Positions 9,257-18,541 of a stretch of 64,000 bases of DNA are shown piece after piece. Position 1 is the stretch's first letter. Every line of letters begins with the position of its first letter. Source of the stretch: Marinobacter nauticus (GTDB lineage Bacteria > Pseudomonadota > Gammaproteobacteria > Enterobacterales > Shewanellaceae); the NCBI RefSeq assembly GCF_019801015.1, contig NZ_JAHVJZ010000001.1:744001-808000 (forward strand), in the 5' to 3' direction. The position numbers were made by a program, and so were the translations under genes. Below the pieces are notes generated by a model, which was not told the origin of the DNA, searched no databases, and worked only from the letters and a program-made list of their open reading frames with translations.

Positions 9257-10765
9257 CTACTGATGAATGGCGTCGATAGCCGCCGCGCGCTGGTCGTAAT
9301 CTTCCTGATGACAGGCTTTGCAGGCGTCCACTGCTCTCAGCCACGGCTGCCGGTAGCGGCCATCTTGCGAAAGATGGTAAGCGGAATCGGACGGCGCCGA
9401 CAGATCAATCTTAAAAATATGCGCCGAGGCCGGCAGGTGGCAATCCGCGCAAGTTGCGACGGACTGGTGGGCACTAAGACCACCCTCTTCGTTGAAGGCC
9501 ACAGTGTGGCAATCCTGACACTCGATTTTCAGTGCACCTGCGTGTTCCGGCTTGTCCCGGTTGGTGGTGGATTTATGGGGGTTATGACACTGGGTACACT
9601 GAAACGCCCGCTTTGCTCCCATCGGCACCCCGGAATCCGGATCCATCCCCAGCAAGCCGTCCAGGGTGTAGCGGCCACCGTAGGGGTATTCCATAATCCT
9701 CCCACCCAGACTGTCGCCACCAAAATCGGCGTTGTAATGGCTGAGGAAAGAGGGGTAATGGCGCTGGCCATCCTCAGAGTGGCACTCACCACAGGCAATC
9801 GCTTCCCCAAAGCCCATACCTGCGCCCAACAGATCTTCGCGGCTGCGCCCTTTTGCCACCCGGGTAATGTTGTCCTTTCGGGGCATGGCCACGTGTTCGC
9901 TGCCAGCACCATGACAGGCTTCGCATTGAATTCCGGGTTGCTTAAAGGTGCCAGTCATGCCGGCCAGGTCATGCTGACGTTGCCGATGACGTTGGTCTCC
10001 CGGTGTCGAGGTATAATCCAGCCAGCCGGTTGTATGGCAACGTGCACAGACGTAGGGTCGGGTGTCGGCGCCCGGTCCGCGGACCGGTACCGGAACCGTA
10101 TGCTCAGGGCCAAAGGGTTCACCCTCAGCAGGCAGGTCCAGCCGGGCGGTGTCCCCCGCAAAAATATGGCCGTTGCGATCAAGGAACATCACGGTTCGCA
10201 TGTAACCGCCAATGACATAACTGACATCCTCGAAACTGGTGGGGTCCCCCAGTGAGCTGTTGGTGCCCTTCACATAATCGATGGCACCGGACACATCGGT
10301 GTAGGGAAAGCTGGGGGCTTTGCCCTCTTTCACCGGATTGAGTTTGAAGTTGTGTCCGGTAAGCAGAAAAGAGGAATGCTCGGCGTGGCAGGTCAGACAG
10401 CGCTCTGTGCCAACGTAGCTCAGACGATGGGCCGTGACCGTCACCTTCAGTTGCGACAGGGTTTGCCGGCCATCGGTGTCCGTCAGGGTGTAGTTCAGTT
10501 CAGCGCCCCCCAGGCGCTCGGGCAGAAACCGGATTTTTTGGTCTACAACGGCGACGCTGCCTCCGCCACTGACCACATTCACACCGGATAATCTTCCTCC
10601 GGGGTGGTTGTCGCCAGACACATCGAACAGCGTGGGCTGACCAATGACTGCGGTCTCATTGGCGGTCGTCAGTGTGCCGGCGTCGCTGCCGCAGGCCGCC
10701 AGTACTGCAGATAGCAGAATGCCAGCCATGCCCCTGCGCACTGCCGCAAACAAACCTCGTCTCAT
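9257..10765 (-). CDS. Octahaem c-type cytochrome lipoprotein
   Basis: A 502-residue exported cytochrome with eight CxxCH haem-binding motifs (CLTCH at 123-127, then CARCH, CEACH, CGECH, CTQCH, CQDCH, CADCH and CKACH). The signal peptide ends in a lipobox (VLAAC, Cys near residue 25), so it should be lipid-anchored and face the periplasm or cell surface. Residues about 35-112 look like a cadherin/Ig-type beta domain (NYTLTDTDG), which is unusual in front of a multihaem domain. AAGGAA precedes the ATG. No porin or other metal-reduction genes lie beside it, so the electron partner is unknown. An electron-transfer role is expected from the haem count; no reaction can be assigned. Confidence 0.9.
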   Translation of the reverse strand: MRRGLFAAVRRGMAGILLSAVLAACGSDAGTLTTANETAVIGQPTLFDVSGDNHPGGRLSGVNVVSGGGSVAVVDQKIRFLPERLGGAELNYTLTDTDGRQTLSQLKVTVTAHRLSYVGTERCLTCHAEHSSFLLTGHNFKLNPVKEGKAPSFPYTDVSGAIDYVKGTNSSLGDPTSFEDVSYVIGGYMRTVMFLDRNGHIFAGDTARLDLPAEGEPFGPEHTVPVPVRGPGADTRPYVCARCHTTGWLDYTSTPGDQRHRQRQHDLAGMTGTFKQPGIQCEACHGAGSEHVAMPRKDNITRVAKGRSREDLLGAGMGFGEAIACGECHSEDGQRHYPSFLSHYNADFGGDSLGGRIMEYPYGGRYTLDGLLGMDPDSGVPMGAKRAFQCTQCHNPHKSTTNRDKPEHAGALKIECQDCHTVAFNEEGGLSAHQSVATCADCHLPASAHIFKIDLSAPSDSAYHLSQDGRYRQPWLRAVDACKACHQEDYDQRAAAIDAIHQ

Positions 10766-10977
10766 TGTTTTTCCTTATTGTTGTCCTGCCACTCAGCAAC
10801 GGCGAAAAATAATGTTCGTTACCGGCCAGGCATAGGTAGAAAGCTCCTCCCAAATGGTTGATTGCGTACCAGAGAATGGAATTGTGATTTCGATCGGGCC
10901 CCCAGAGACGTTTCATCATCCTGGCCCAAGCCCACCGAACAGCTGAATTGTCCTCATAAATTAGAGAGATAGCCCAA

Positions 10978-11006
10978 TTGCCGCTGCCGAAATGCGATGC
11001 AATAAT
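10978..11006 (+). promoter_or_regulatory. Candidate sigma-70 promoter of the HD-GYP sensor gene
   Basis: TTGCCG and AATAAT are separated by 17 bases and end 47 bases before the ATG at 11054. The match is moderate and the assignment tentative. Confidence 0.35.
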
Positions 11007-11053
11007 CGATGGGATTCTGCTACGGACAGCAACGACATTGATTGGAGCCAGGC

Positions 11054-14000
11054 ATGGAGATACGCCGCAAGTTTTCGATACGCATCACCGTAGGTGGCCT
11101 GTTGATTCTGGCCACCCTGATCACCGGGTTGGTTGGACTGAGCTTGCAGTATCATTTCGCCAAGGAGATGGCGCAGGCCAGCCTGTTGGACCGTCTGTCA
11201 CTGACCAGCCAGGCGATTTCGACGGAGATCAGCAAACTCGACTCCGACGCCACTCAGGCGGCCAAACTGCTGGCTGAAATATCGGACGAGTTGCTCGGTC
11301 CGGGGCAGGAGCATCGTCAGATTGTATTGCTGACCAAAGCGCTCGAAGCCAATAACCTGTTTTACAGCGCGTACCTGGGTTATGGCGACGGCCGTTTCCT
11401 GCAGGTGTTAAACCTGCAATCCTCACAGTTGGTGAAGAACAAAATGCATGCCGCCCCGGACGATCGATGGGCGGTGGTCAGCTACCACACCGAGCAGCAG
11501 AAACGAATAAAGACCACCCGCCTGTTTGATGCCCGCCTCAATGAAACGGACCGATATCAGGATGGGGACAACTACTCCCCGACCCAACGCCCCTGGTACA
11601 AGGGCGCCATGCGTAACGGCACCTTCAAGACCGACCCCTACCTGTTCCACAATCTCGAGATAAATGGGCAAACGTACGCCCGGCGGATCGGGCAGTCTGA
11701 TGTGGTGGTCGGGGTCGACGTGGTGCTCTCCTCCATCGCCAGAACCTTTAACAACTACACCCGCTACAGCGAGGTAGCGGCCGTTGCCGAGGCCTATTTC
11801 TTTGACCAGAACGGCGAGATCTTTGCCACCAACCAGACCGTTCCTTCTGCGGCCCCCCTGCCCCCCTCCCGGCCACTCGACCTGACCGTAGAGCAACAGC
11901 AGTACCTGTCTCAACTTGGCGCTCTGCGCGTGTCGAATCAAGACGCCTGGGAACCGATGGACTTTTCCCTTGGCGGAGTGCCTAAGGGCTATGCCATCGA
12001 CCTGTTTGGTCTGATCAGTGAAATGACCGGTATCGATTTCGACTTCAGCAATGGCCACAGCTGGGCGCAGCTGAAGCGTGGCTTTATCGATGGGGATATC
12101 GACATCTTCCACTCACTGCAGCGCAATGTGGGCAGCCGCCACCTGGGCCTGTTCAGCACTCCGATATACACCATGCCCTTTGCCCTGATGACTCCGCCAC
12201 AAACGCCGATTACCCGGTTGCAGGAGTGGCAGGGAAAGCGGCTGGGCATCATCGCCGGCTGGTCCATCATCCCGGCACTGAAGTCCGATTTCCCCCAGCT
12301 GGAAATTACCGAGTTTACGGATCTGAAGCCGGCATTTAACGCGCTCAGAGAGGGACGAATTGATGGCGTTATCGACGCCAACGAAGTATTGAAATATAAG
12401 GCCTCACAATACTTTTTCGGTGACGCGCAGATTCACGAGAACCTGCTCGACATCAACAACCGGTACAGTGGCGACTTTTACCTGATCGTGAGCAAAGATA
12501 AGCCGCAGTTGCTCGAGATCCTCAACATGGCGCTGGCCAACATCAGTGACCGCCAGAGACAGGCCCTGAAAGAAAAGTGGCTGCAGGCGGAGCACGGCCG
12601 TCCCAGCGCCAAGTACGTCAGTACCGTTCCTCATAAGCCGATACTGGACATGATTGACTCCGGTAAGGGGCTGGGCACGCTGCAAAAAGTCCAACTGAAC
12701 GGCCAGCCAGCCTACTTGTTCGTTGAGAAGGTCGGGGACGTCAACCAGCTGAAAGACTACATCGCGGTCGCGGTACCTGAGTCCTACCTGTTGGAGACCG
12801 TGACCGGGCAGATTGCCCCCTCGGTGCTGATTACCGGCGGTGTGGTTATCCTCCTGCTGCCGTTAGCCTGGCTTTGCAGCCGCCCAATCGTCCGACCCAT
12901 TCTTCAGTTGCGGCAGGAAACCATCAAGATCAAGCAACGGCGGTTCACTCAGGTTGAGCACGTGCACACCCACATCAAAGAGGTGGATGACCTGTCCAGA
13001 TCGGTCAATCAGATGGCGTCCACCATCCACGCCCACGAACAGGCGCAACAGCAGTTTATTGAGTCCTTTATCCAGCTGATTGCCAACGCCATTGATGACA
13101 AATCCCCCTACACCGCTGGCCATTGCCACCGTGTCCCCGTGCTGGGCCTGCTGTTGGCCGACGTCGCCGAAAAGAGTCAGGACGGGCCCTTTGCCGACTT
13201 CGCTTTTGCCAACGACGATGAGCGTAGGGAGTTCCGCATCGCCGCCTGGCTCCACGATTGCGGCAAGATAACCACGCCGGACCACATCGTCGACAAAGGC
13301 AGCAAGCTGGAGGCGATATACAACCGCATTCACGAAGTCAGGATGCGGTTTGAAGTGCTGTGGCGTGACGCCGAGATTCAGGCGCTAAAGCAGTCAGCAG
13401 AGCAACCGGAACGACAAGCCGAGATACAACAAGCGCTTGAGCAGCGACAGCAGACACTGCAGCAACAGTTCACCTTCATTGCCAACTGCAACGTCGGCGG
13501 AGAGTTCTTTGATGACGCCCAAAAGCAGCAGCTGCAGCAGATCGGCGCCCAGACCTGGGTGCGCCACTTCGATGACCGCATCGGCCTTTCCCCACAGGAG
13601 GAGACACTGCTTCGTGATGAGCGAAAGCCGCTTCCTGTCACCGAGCCGTTGCTGGCTGACCGGCCAGAGCACAAAATCGCCGCCCGCCATGACCGACACA
13701 TCGATCCTGCGTTGGGGATCAACATGCAGCCGCCGGAGCTTGAGCAGGATCTGGGCGAGCTTTATAACCTCTGCATTGACCGTGGCACCCTGACCGCAGA
13801 GGACCGATACCGCATCAACGAACATATGGTCAGTGGCATCAAGATGCTGGAAAGTCTGCCCTTCCCCGAAGAACTTCGGCGGGTGCCCCGCTATGCCACC
13901 ACACATCATGAGACACTGGATGGCCGGGGCTACCCGAGAGGCCTGACCGGGGAGCAACTGTCGATGGCCGAGCAGATTCTGGTGCTGGCCGATATCTTTG

Positions 14001-14230
14001 AAGCGCTGACCGCATCTGACCGCCCCTACAAAAAGGCCAAGCCACTTTCCGTGGCCATCGACATCATGCACAAGATGGCGTTGAGACAGCACTTCGACAT
14101 GGACCTGTTCCGGCTCTTCCTGACCAGCGGCACCTATCTGCGCTATGCCGAAGCCCACCTGGCTCCGGAGCAGATTGATGACGTCGATATCAGCCGCTAC
14201 CTCAGCGACGAAGAGGACGTCGCGGCGTAG
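11054..14230 (+). CDS. HD-GYP cyclic-di-GMP phosphodiesterase sensor with Cache and SBP_bac_3-like domains
   Basis: A 1058-residue membrane sensor. TM1 is near residues 9-30; a dCache-like first part follows (about 31-280); a solute-binding-protein family 3-like domain is near 285-515 (FSLGGVPKGYAIDLFGL opening, then GDIDIFHSLQ); a second Cache-like part is near 520-585; TM2 is near 589-612, then HAMP. The HD half has HRVP near 690 and WLHDCGK near 731; after an insertion of about 150 residues the HHETLDGRGYP motif (about 951-961) completes an HD-GYP domain, so catalysis is likely intact. GGAG precedes the ATG at 11054; an upstream TTG is less likely. It probably cleaves c-di-GMP in response to a periplasmic ligand, perhaps an amino acid. 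Confidence 0.88.
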   Translation: MEIRRKFSIRITVGGLLILATLITGLVGLSLQYHFAKEMAQASLLDRLSLTSQAISTEISKLDSDATQAAKLLAEISDELLGPGQEHRQIVLLTKALEANNLFYSAYLGYGDGRFLQVLNLQSSQLVKNKMHAAPDDRWAVVSYHTEQQKRIKTTRLFDARLNETDRYQDGDNYSPTQRPWYKGAMRNGTFKTDPYLFHNLEINGQTYARRIGQSDVVVGVDVVLSSIARTFNNYTRYSEVAAVAEAYFFDQNGEIFATNQTVPSAAPLPPSRPLDLTVEQQQYLSQLGALRVSNQDAWEPMDFSLGGVPKGYAIDLFGLISEMTGIDFDFSNGHSWAQLKRGFIDGDIDIFHSLQRNVGSRHLGLFSTPIYTMPFALMTPPQTPITRLQEWQGKRLGIIAGWSIIPALKSDFPQLEITEFTDLKPAFNALREGRIDGVIDANEVLKYKASQYFFGDAQIHENLLDINNRYSGDFYLIVSKDKPQLLEILNMALANISDRQRQALKEKWLQAEHGRPSAKYVSTVPHKPILDMIDSGKGLGTLQKVQLNGQPAYLFVEKVGDVNQLKDYIAVAVPESYLLETVTGQIAPSVLITGGVVILLLPLAWLCSRPIVRPILQLRQETIKIKQRRFTQVEHVHTHIKEVDDLSRSVNQMASTIHAHEQAQQQFIESFIQLIANAIDDKSPYTAGHCHRVPVLGLLLADVAEKSQDGPFADFAFANDDERREFRIAAWLHDCGKITTPDHIVDKGSKLEAIYNRIHEVRMRFEVLWRDAEIQALKQSAEQPERQAEIQQALEQRQQTLQQQFTFIANCNVGGEFFDDAQKQQLQQIGAQTWVRHFDDRIGLSPQEETLLRDERKPLPVTEPLLADRPEHKIAARHDRHIDPALGINMQPPELEQDLGELYNLCIDRGTLTAEDRYRINEHMVSGIKMLESLPFPEELRRVPRYATTHHETLDGRGYPRGLTGEQLSMAEQILVLADIFEALTASDRPYKKAKPLSVAIDIMHKMALRQHFDMDLFRLFLTSGTYLRYAEAHLAPEQIDDVDISRYLSDEEDVAA

Positions 14231-14252
14231 TTGCTTCCTCAGTCGATCCAAA

Positions 14253-14276
14253 CGCCGCCAGGCGTCACTGGCGGCG
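14253..14276. repeat. Strong hairpin after the HD-GYP sensor gene
   Basis: CGCCGCCA and TGGCGGCG form an eight-base stem with an eight-base loop, 22 bases after the stop codon. There is no U-tract, so it may protect the 3' end of the message or act with Rho. Confidence 0.4.
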
Positions 14277-14371
14277 TCACCGATTGGGTGTATCGGTGGT
14301 CATCCGACCGAAAGAGGGTCAGCCCTGATACACTGTCCCCACATGAATCCGCTGGTTCTGAAGAATTCCAC

Positions 14372-14806
14372 ATGTCCCAACTGCTTGATGCCTACAAAGG
14401 CGAAATCTACGGCATCGCCTTTTTTCAGCAGATGCTGAACCATCGCCCTCAGGAAACCGCGCTTTGGCAAAGAATGCTGGATCTGGAAAGCCGGACCGCA
14501 GCGCTGTTGGCGCCGGCCATGGCGAGCCAGGTGCCGGCCCTTGAAAGAGCAGAGCTTTGGAAGAAAGGCGTTGCTGAAGCAAAGCGGTGGCAGCACCTGC
14601 CACCCGCCGAGCTGTTCACGACCCTGGTCGACTGGGTCGAACCTTATGAGATCCGCTATCGCCGGTGGGCTGAGGCTGAGGCGGACGCGGCTCTGACCAT
14701 GGTCGCGGACCATGAAACGGCGCTCTACCGCAGTCTGGTTGCGGCCCGGGATGATAAAGACGCGCTCAGGCCGCTGAACGACTTCCTGAATCGCTACTCG
14801 CGGTAA
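14372..14806 (+). CDS. Hypothetical helical protein
   Basis: A 144-residue soluble protein predicted to be almost entirely alpha-helical and rich in Ala, Leu, Glu and Trp. The opening (AYKGEIYGIAFFQ) and helix pattern suggest a ferritin-like or other four-helix bundle, but no metal-ligand set is convincing. I do not recognise the family. The start at 14372 is chosen since the upstream extension crosses the inter-gene hairpin. Its end overlaps the convergent DUF1254 gene by 13 bases. Confidence 0.55.
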   Translation: MSQLLDAYKGEIYGIAFFQQMLNHRPQETALWQRMLDLESRTAALLAPAMASQVPALERAELWKKGVAEAKRWQHLPPAELFTTLVDWVEPYEIRYRRWAEAEADAALTMVADHETALYRSLVAARDDKDALRPLNDFLNRYSR

Positions 14807-16329
14807 AGCTCAAACTCACCGGGGCGCCACTGCTTCTCAAACCAGGGTTCAAGCGGACCATAAAGACGCAACAGCACAAACCAGCCTTTACCAGGCAGGG
14901 TTTGTGTCCAGTTGGATTCCCAGCCATCTGGTGGCACCGGGCCAAAATACAGGTCCACCGACCCGTCGTCGTTGTAACGCAGCGGGTCCCTGACGTTGTT
15001 TTTGCTCGGGTAACGCTGGTCGGTCTGCAGTTCTGAGCGGGTTTGCGGATCGTACACCACCACCGACCAGAAATTTTTGGCCGGTACCCCGGCAGGCAGG
15101 GTCAGTTTGTAGGTTTTGCCGCCATCCAGGTATTGGCCGTCCGCGCCGGTGGCATTAAACGCGTACTGTGAGCCCACCCCAGGGATTTTCAAAGCCATTG
15201 CCGGGGTATTCACCGTGGCCGCATAGAAAAACAGGGTGCGGGCATCCAGGTTGCGTCCGCCAACGCCATCGTCAATCAGCCAACGGTAATCATCGCCGAT
15301 AAAACCGCTGTACCAGCCACTGTTCGGATAGAGATAGGCATCGCTGTCGCGGGGCTTCAGCCAGATGGCTCTGGCAGTGGCATTACCAACGGCCACCGCC
15401 TCCTGCAACAATCCGGTCATTCGCTTATCCGGTGCGAACGGGGTGCCCTTCTTCAGTCCTATGGCCGCTGCCAGGCCGCGCAGCTCCGCCGACAACATGG
15501 CCACCGGCTCGCGCTGAATCACCTGATCCAGCTCTTCGAAAAAGCCAAAGTCATTGGCATGGATGGTATTGACGCTCACTTCCGAGGCATTGATAAACCG
15601 CATGGGTGGCGGCGTATCCCGCTGACTCAACGGGTAAACCCTGAGCCCCTCACGCCACATTGTGGCAGCGGGTTCTGCCCTCCCCTCCACCAGCAAGCCA
15701 CGCAGAATCACCCAGTTAACGTAACTGCTGGACTGCGCCACAAAGTAATCTCGCCCATTTACCTTCTGCGGTGATTGTCCCGGATCGATCGGCCCTTGGT
15801 AATCCGGGGGCAGGATCAGGTAGTGGCCCCCCTTACCCCGATCGGGGCCCGGTGCGCCCATATCCACCACAAAGCGGAAGAAGGCGTCATTGACCGTGCC
15901 AGGACCCGCGCCCGGGGGCACCTCCACCACGGTCGCCCCATCCCGCTTAAGATCCAGGAACACCGAGGCGTACACCGTATCGGTATTGCCTGTCAGAAAC
16001 AGAGGCCGGGCATCCATCAGTTGCTCAAACACCACCACATCGTTAACGCCGGTGGCGCCCAGTTCCGCCATACCGTGACGCAACGCCTCCAGCGAGGCCG
16101 CCGGGATAAAGTTCAGGAACACCTCGACCCCGCGCAAAAAATCGAGGTGGTCATACAGCGTCTCAACCGTTTTCGCGTCCGGTCGGCCATCGTCAAACGT
16201 CAGAACACCTATGCGGCTCTCGACGTTGTCGGGGGTGGTGATTGAAGCCGGAATTGGCGGGTATTCCCGGCTGTGCAGGTTCGGCGTAATCAGTAACAGG
16301 GTCAGAAAAACCCAGGGTAAACCGTTCAT
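14794..16329 (-). CDS. Exported DUF1254/DUF1214 domain protein
   Basis: A 511-residue protein with a signal peptide, an N-terminal DUF1254 domain (about 70-210; GNTDTVYASVFLDLK is its typical segment) and a C-terminal DUF1214 domain (about 380-495; PAKNFWSVVVYDPQTRSELQ is its hallmark). Proteins of this two-domain family are common in marine bacteria; their activity is unknown. The ATG at 16329 has a moderate ribosome-binding site. It is divergent from the PhoX-type gene across 342 bases. Confidence 0.88.
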   Translation of the reverse strand: MNGLPWVFLTLLLITPNLHSREYPPIPASITTPDNVESRIGVLTFDDGRPDAKTVETLYDHLDFLRGVEVFLNFIPAASLEALRHGMAELGATGVNDVVVFEQLMDARPLFLTGNTDTVYASVFLDLKRDGATVVEVPPGAGPGTVNDAFFRFVVDMGAPGPDRGKGGHYLILPPDYQGPIDPGQSPQKVNGRDYFVAQSSSYVNWVILRGLLVEGRAEPAATMWREGLRVYPLSQRDTPPPMRFINASEVSVNTIHANDFGFFEELDQVIQREPVAMLSAELRGLAAAIGLKKGTPFAPDKRMTGLLQEAVAVGNATARAIWLKPRDSDAYLYPNSGWYSGFIGDDYRWLIDDGVGGRNLDARTLFFYAATVNTPAMALKIPGVGSQYAFNATGADGQYLDGGKTYKLTLPAGVPAKNFWSVVVYDPQTRSELQTDQRYPSKNNVRDPLRYNDDGSVDLYFGPVPPDGWESNWTQTLPGKGWFVLLRLYGPLEPWFEKQWRPGEFELYRE

Positions 16330-16671
16330 TGGGCACTCCTTTCTATCGCCCTATCAGGGTAGACCCTGTTATCGCTGCCGGGGCTGCTTGTGCAGCGATT
16401 TGCCACAACAGGCCAGCGCCCACCCCGTTGAGCAACGCTCACGCTCCCGCGCTAACACCGTCATAAATAAATCATTTTTGTCCGCGCCATCATTATTCAC
16501 CGTCTTATTTCAATGACTTAGTTGACTCTGACGACTCCCCCAGCCGGTCATGCCGCCAGACCGAAACATTGCCACAACATTAGTGAAACAGTGTGCCGCG
16601 AAGTTTGGCGCCGACGTGGCAACCCCCGGTTGCCCACGCAGACAACAAACAACCACTGTGTGATTTTGGAA
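16330..16671. other. 342-base divergent intergenic region
   Basis: This region separates the DUF1254 gene from the PhoX-type gene and should hold both promoters. It has a weak Pho-box-like direct repeat at 16458-16475 (CCGTCAT, four bases, AAATCAT), followed 15 bases later by CATTAT at 16491-16496. The spacing and second half-site are imperfect. I see no gene in it. Confidence 0.4.
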
Positions 16672-18483
16672 ATGATGATGGACAATCAATTCAAGCTTTC
16701 TCTGCTGTCTGGTGCACTGATCGTGGCACTGGCAGGCTGCAACAGCGACGGTACTAACGGCCTTGATGGAGCCGATGGTGCTCAGGGTATTCCCGGAGCC
16801 GACGGCCCTGCCGGTGAAAATGGCAAGGTCGGCAGCCTGACCCGGCTGGCCACCGTGCCGCTGGGTGCCGAAGTGACCGGCATCTTTCTGACTGAGGAGG
16901 GTGACCTGTTCTTCAACCTCCAGCACCCCTCCAGCGCCAACGTGGAAACTGACCATAACGGCATCCCTTACAACCGTGGCACCGTCGGTGTGCTGTCCGG
17001 CGTCAACATCAACCAGCTGCCGATGGACCTGGTCAGCGCGCCGGTGCCGGCCTCTGCGAAAGAGCAGGAAACCGTGATGACCGCCTACGGGCAGTACCAG
17101 GTACTGGGGCAGAATGGCGACACTTACGACGGCGTCCTGGCAAATGGCCTGGGTGTGGTAATGAGCCTGGATGGCGACACGGCGGTGGTCGATACCGACA
17201 TGCCGGACTTCAACGCCTTCCTGCCCGACGGCGACAACAAAGGCTACCTGTTCACCAACTGGGAATATATTCCCGGTGGCATGAGCCGTCTGTCGCTGAC
17301 CAGACAGGCCGATGGTCAATGGCGCGTGGAAGACGCGATGATGATCGATTTCGCCGCCGTCCAGGGCACCGCCGCCAACTGCTTTGGCACCCTGACCCCC
17401 TGGGGCACGCCGCTGTCTTCGGAAGAGTGGATCGTGGATTCCAATGTGGAAGGCACCACCGACCCAAGCTGGAATCAGCCTGGCAACGAAGGCGTGGCCC
17501 GCATGGACGCCATGACCGGTGCGGCGTTCCCCAATCCCTACCGCTATGGCTACATCATCGAAGTGACCGATCCCAAAGGCACCCCGGCCCCTGCCAAGCA
17601 CTACGCCATGGGTCGCTACGAGCATGAAAACGCTGTAGTGATGCCAGACCAACGTACCGTCTACCTGTCCCAGGACGACACCGGTGGGGTGATGTTCAAG
17701 TTTGTCGCCGATGCCGCGGGTGACCTCACCTCCGGCACACTCTATGCCGCCAAGCTGACTCAGGATGCTGGCAGCACTGAACCGCAAACCACCGGTTTCG
17801 ACGTTGAGTGGGTAGAGATGGGCAGTGCCAACAACGACGAAGTGGAAGCCTGGATTGCCGAGTTCGATGGCATCGACACCAGCGACTTTGTCGAGGGCCA
17901 ATCCAGCTACCTGACCCTTGCAGACGTTCAGGCCTGGGCCGACGGTGATGCCACCTACCCGACCGTTGCCGATGGCGGCAACCCGGTAACGGCGGGCAAA
18001 GCGATGGATGACCGTGTGGTTTTCCTGGAGTCCCGCCAGGCGGCGAACCTCAAAGGTGCCACCGCCGAGTTCCGCAAGCTTGAAGGGATCAACATCAACG
18101 CCAAGCGTGCTGAGGAAGCCGTCGACGGCGCCGATATGATTGCCGGTGAAGACGTCACTCAGGCGTACATCTACTTCGCCATCGCCGATCTGGATAAAAC
18201 CATGATCGACGGCGAAGGCGACATCGCCCTGTCCAGCCGCGTCAAAGACTGCGGTGGGGTGTACCGGATGCCGTTGATGGCAGGCTACGACGTTAACCGC
18301 ATTGAACCGGTAATCATGGGCAGCACCTACCGTGACAGCCTGACCGGCGCCGAGCGCTGCGACGTCAACCAGCTGTCGCAGCCGGACAACGTGGTGGTGA
18401 TGGACGATGGGCGACTGCTGATTGGCGAAGACGGTTTCCAGGTCAACAACACCCTGTGGCTGTACCGCCCGATCAATAAGTAA
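16672..18483 (+). CDS. PhoX/DUF839-family lipoprotein (putative phosphatase)
   Basis: A 603-residue exported protein of the DUF839/PhoX family, which includes calcium- and iron-dependent alkaline phosphatases. The signal peptide ends in a lipobox (LIVALAGC) instead of the Tat signal usual for PhoX. A short collagen-like Gly-X-Y tract (residues about 28-48) links the lipid anchor to the domain. The EHENAVVMPD and YLSQDDTGGVMFKF segments are characteristic. Three adjacent ATG codons begin the gene at 16672, 16675 and 16678, and the last may be best spaced from TTGGA. Phosphatase activity is inferred from family; a different esterase role is possible. It heads a likely four-gene operon. Confidence 0.82.
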   Translation: MMMDNQFKLSLLSGALIVALAGCNSDGTNGLDGADGAQGIPGADGPAGENGKVGSLTRLATVPLGAEVTGIFLTEEGDLFFNLQHPSSANVETDHNGIPYNRGTVGVLSGVNINQLPMDLVSAPVPASAKEQETVMTAYGQYQVLGQNGDTYDGVLANGLGVVMSLDGDTAVVDTDMPDFNAFLPDGDNKGYLFTNWEYIPGGMSRLSLTRQADGQWRVEDAMMIDFAAVQGTAANCFGTLTPWGTPLSSEEWIVDSNVEGTTDPSWNQPGNEGVARMDAMTGAAFPNPYRYGYIIEVTDPKGTPAPAKHYAMGRYEHENAVVMPDQRTVYLSQDDTGGVMFKFVADAAGDLTSGTLYAAKLTQDAGSTEPQTTGFDVEWVEMGSANNDEVEAWIAEFDGIDTSDFVEGQSSYLTLADVQAWADGDATYPTVADGGNPVTAGKAMDDRVVFLESRQAANLKGATAEFRKLEGININAKRAEEAVDGADMIAGEDVTQAYIYFAIADLDKTMIDGEGDIALSSRVKDCGGVYRMPLMAGYDVNRIEPVIMGSTYRDSLTGAERCDVNQLSQPDNVVVMDDGRLLIGEDGFQVNNTLWLYRPINK

Positions 18484-18496
18484 GTGTGGAACCCCA

Positions 18497-18520
18497 GCCG
18501 GGGTGCGACTGCACCCCGGC
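18497..18520 (+). promoter_or_regulatory. Intercistronic GC hairpin without U-tract
   Basis: GCCGGGGTGC, loop GACT, GCACCCCGGC: a perfect ten-base stem starting 13 bases after the PhoX-type stop. The lack of Us argues against intrinsic termination, so it more likely protects the upstream message or lowers downstream expression. Confidence 0.6.
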
Positions 18521-18541
18521 CCTCTGGCGAACAATAATCCT

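Noticed and set aside
16458-16475. Pho box before the PhoX-type gene
   Set aside because: The second half-site fits four of seven positions and the distance to the -10 is longer than usual. Kept only as a note in the intergenic entry.
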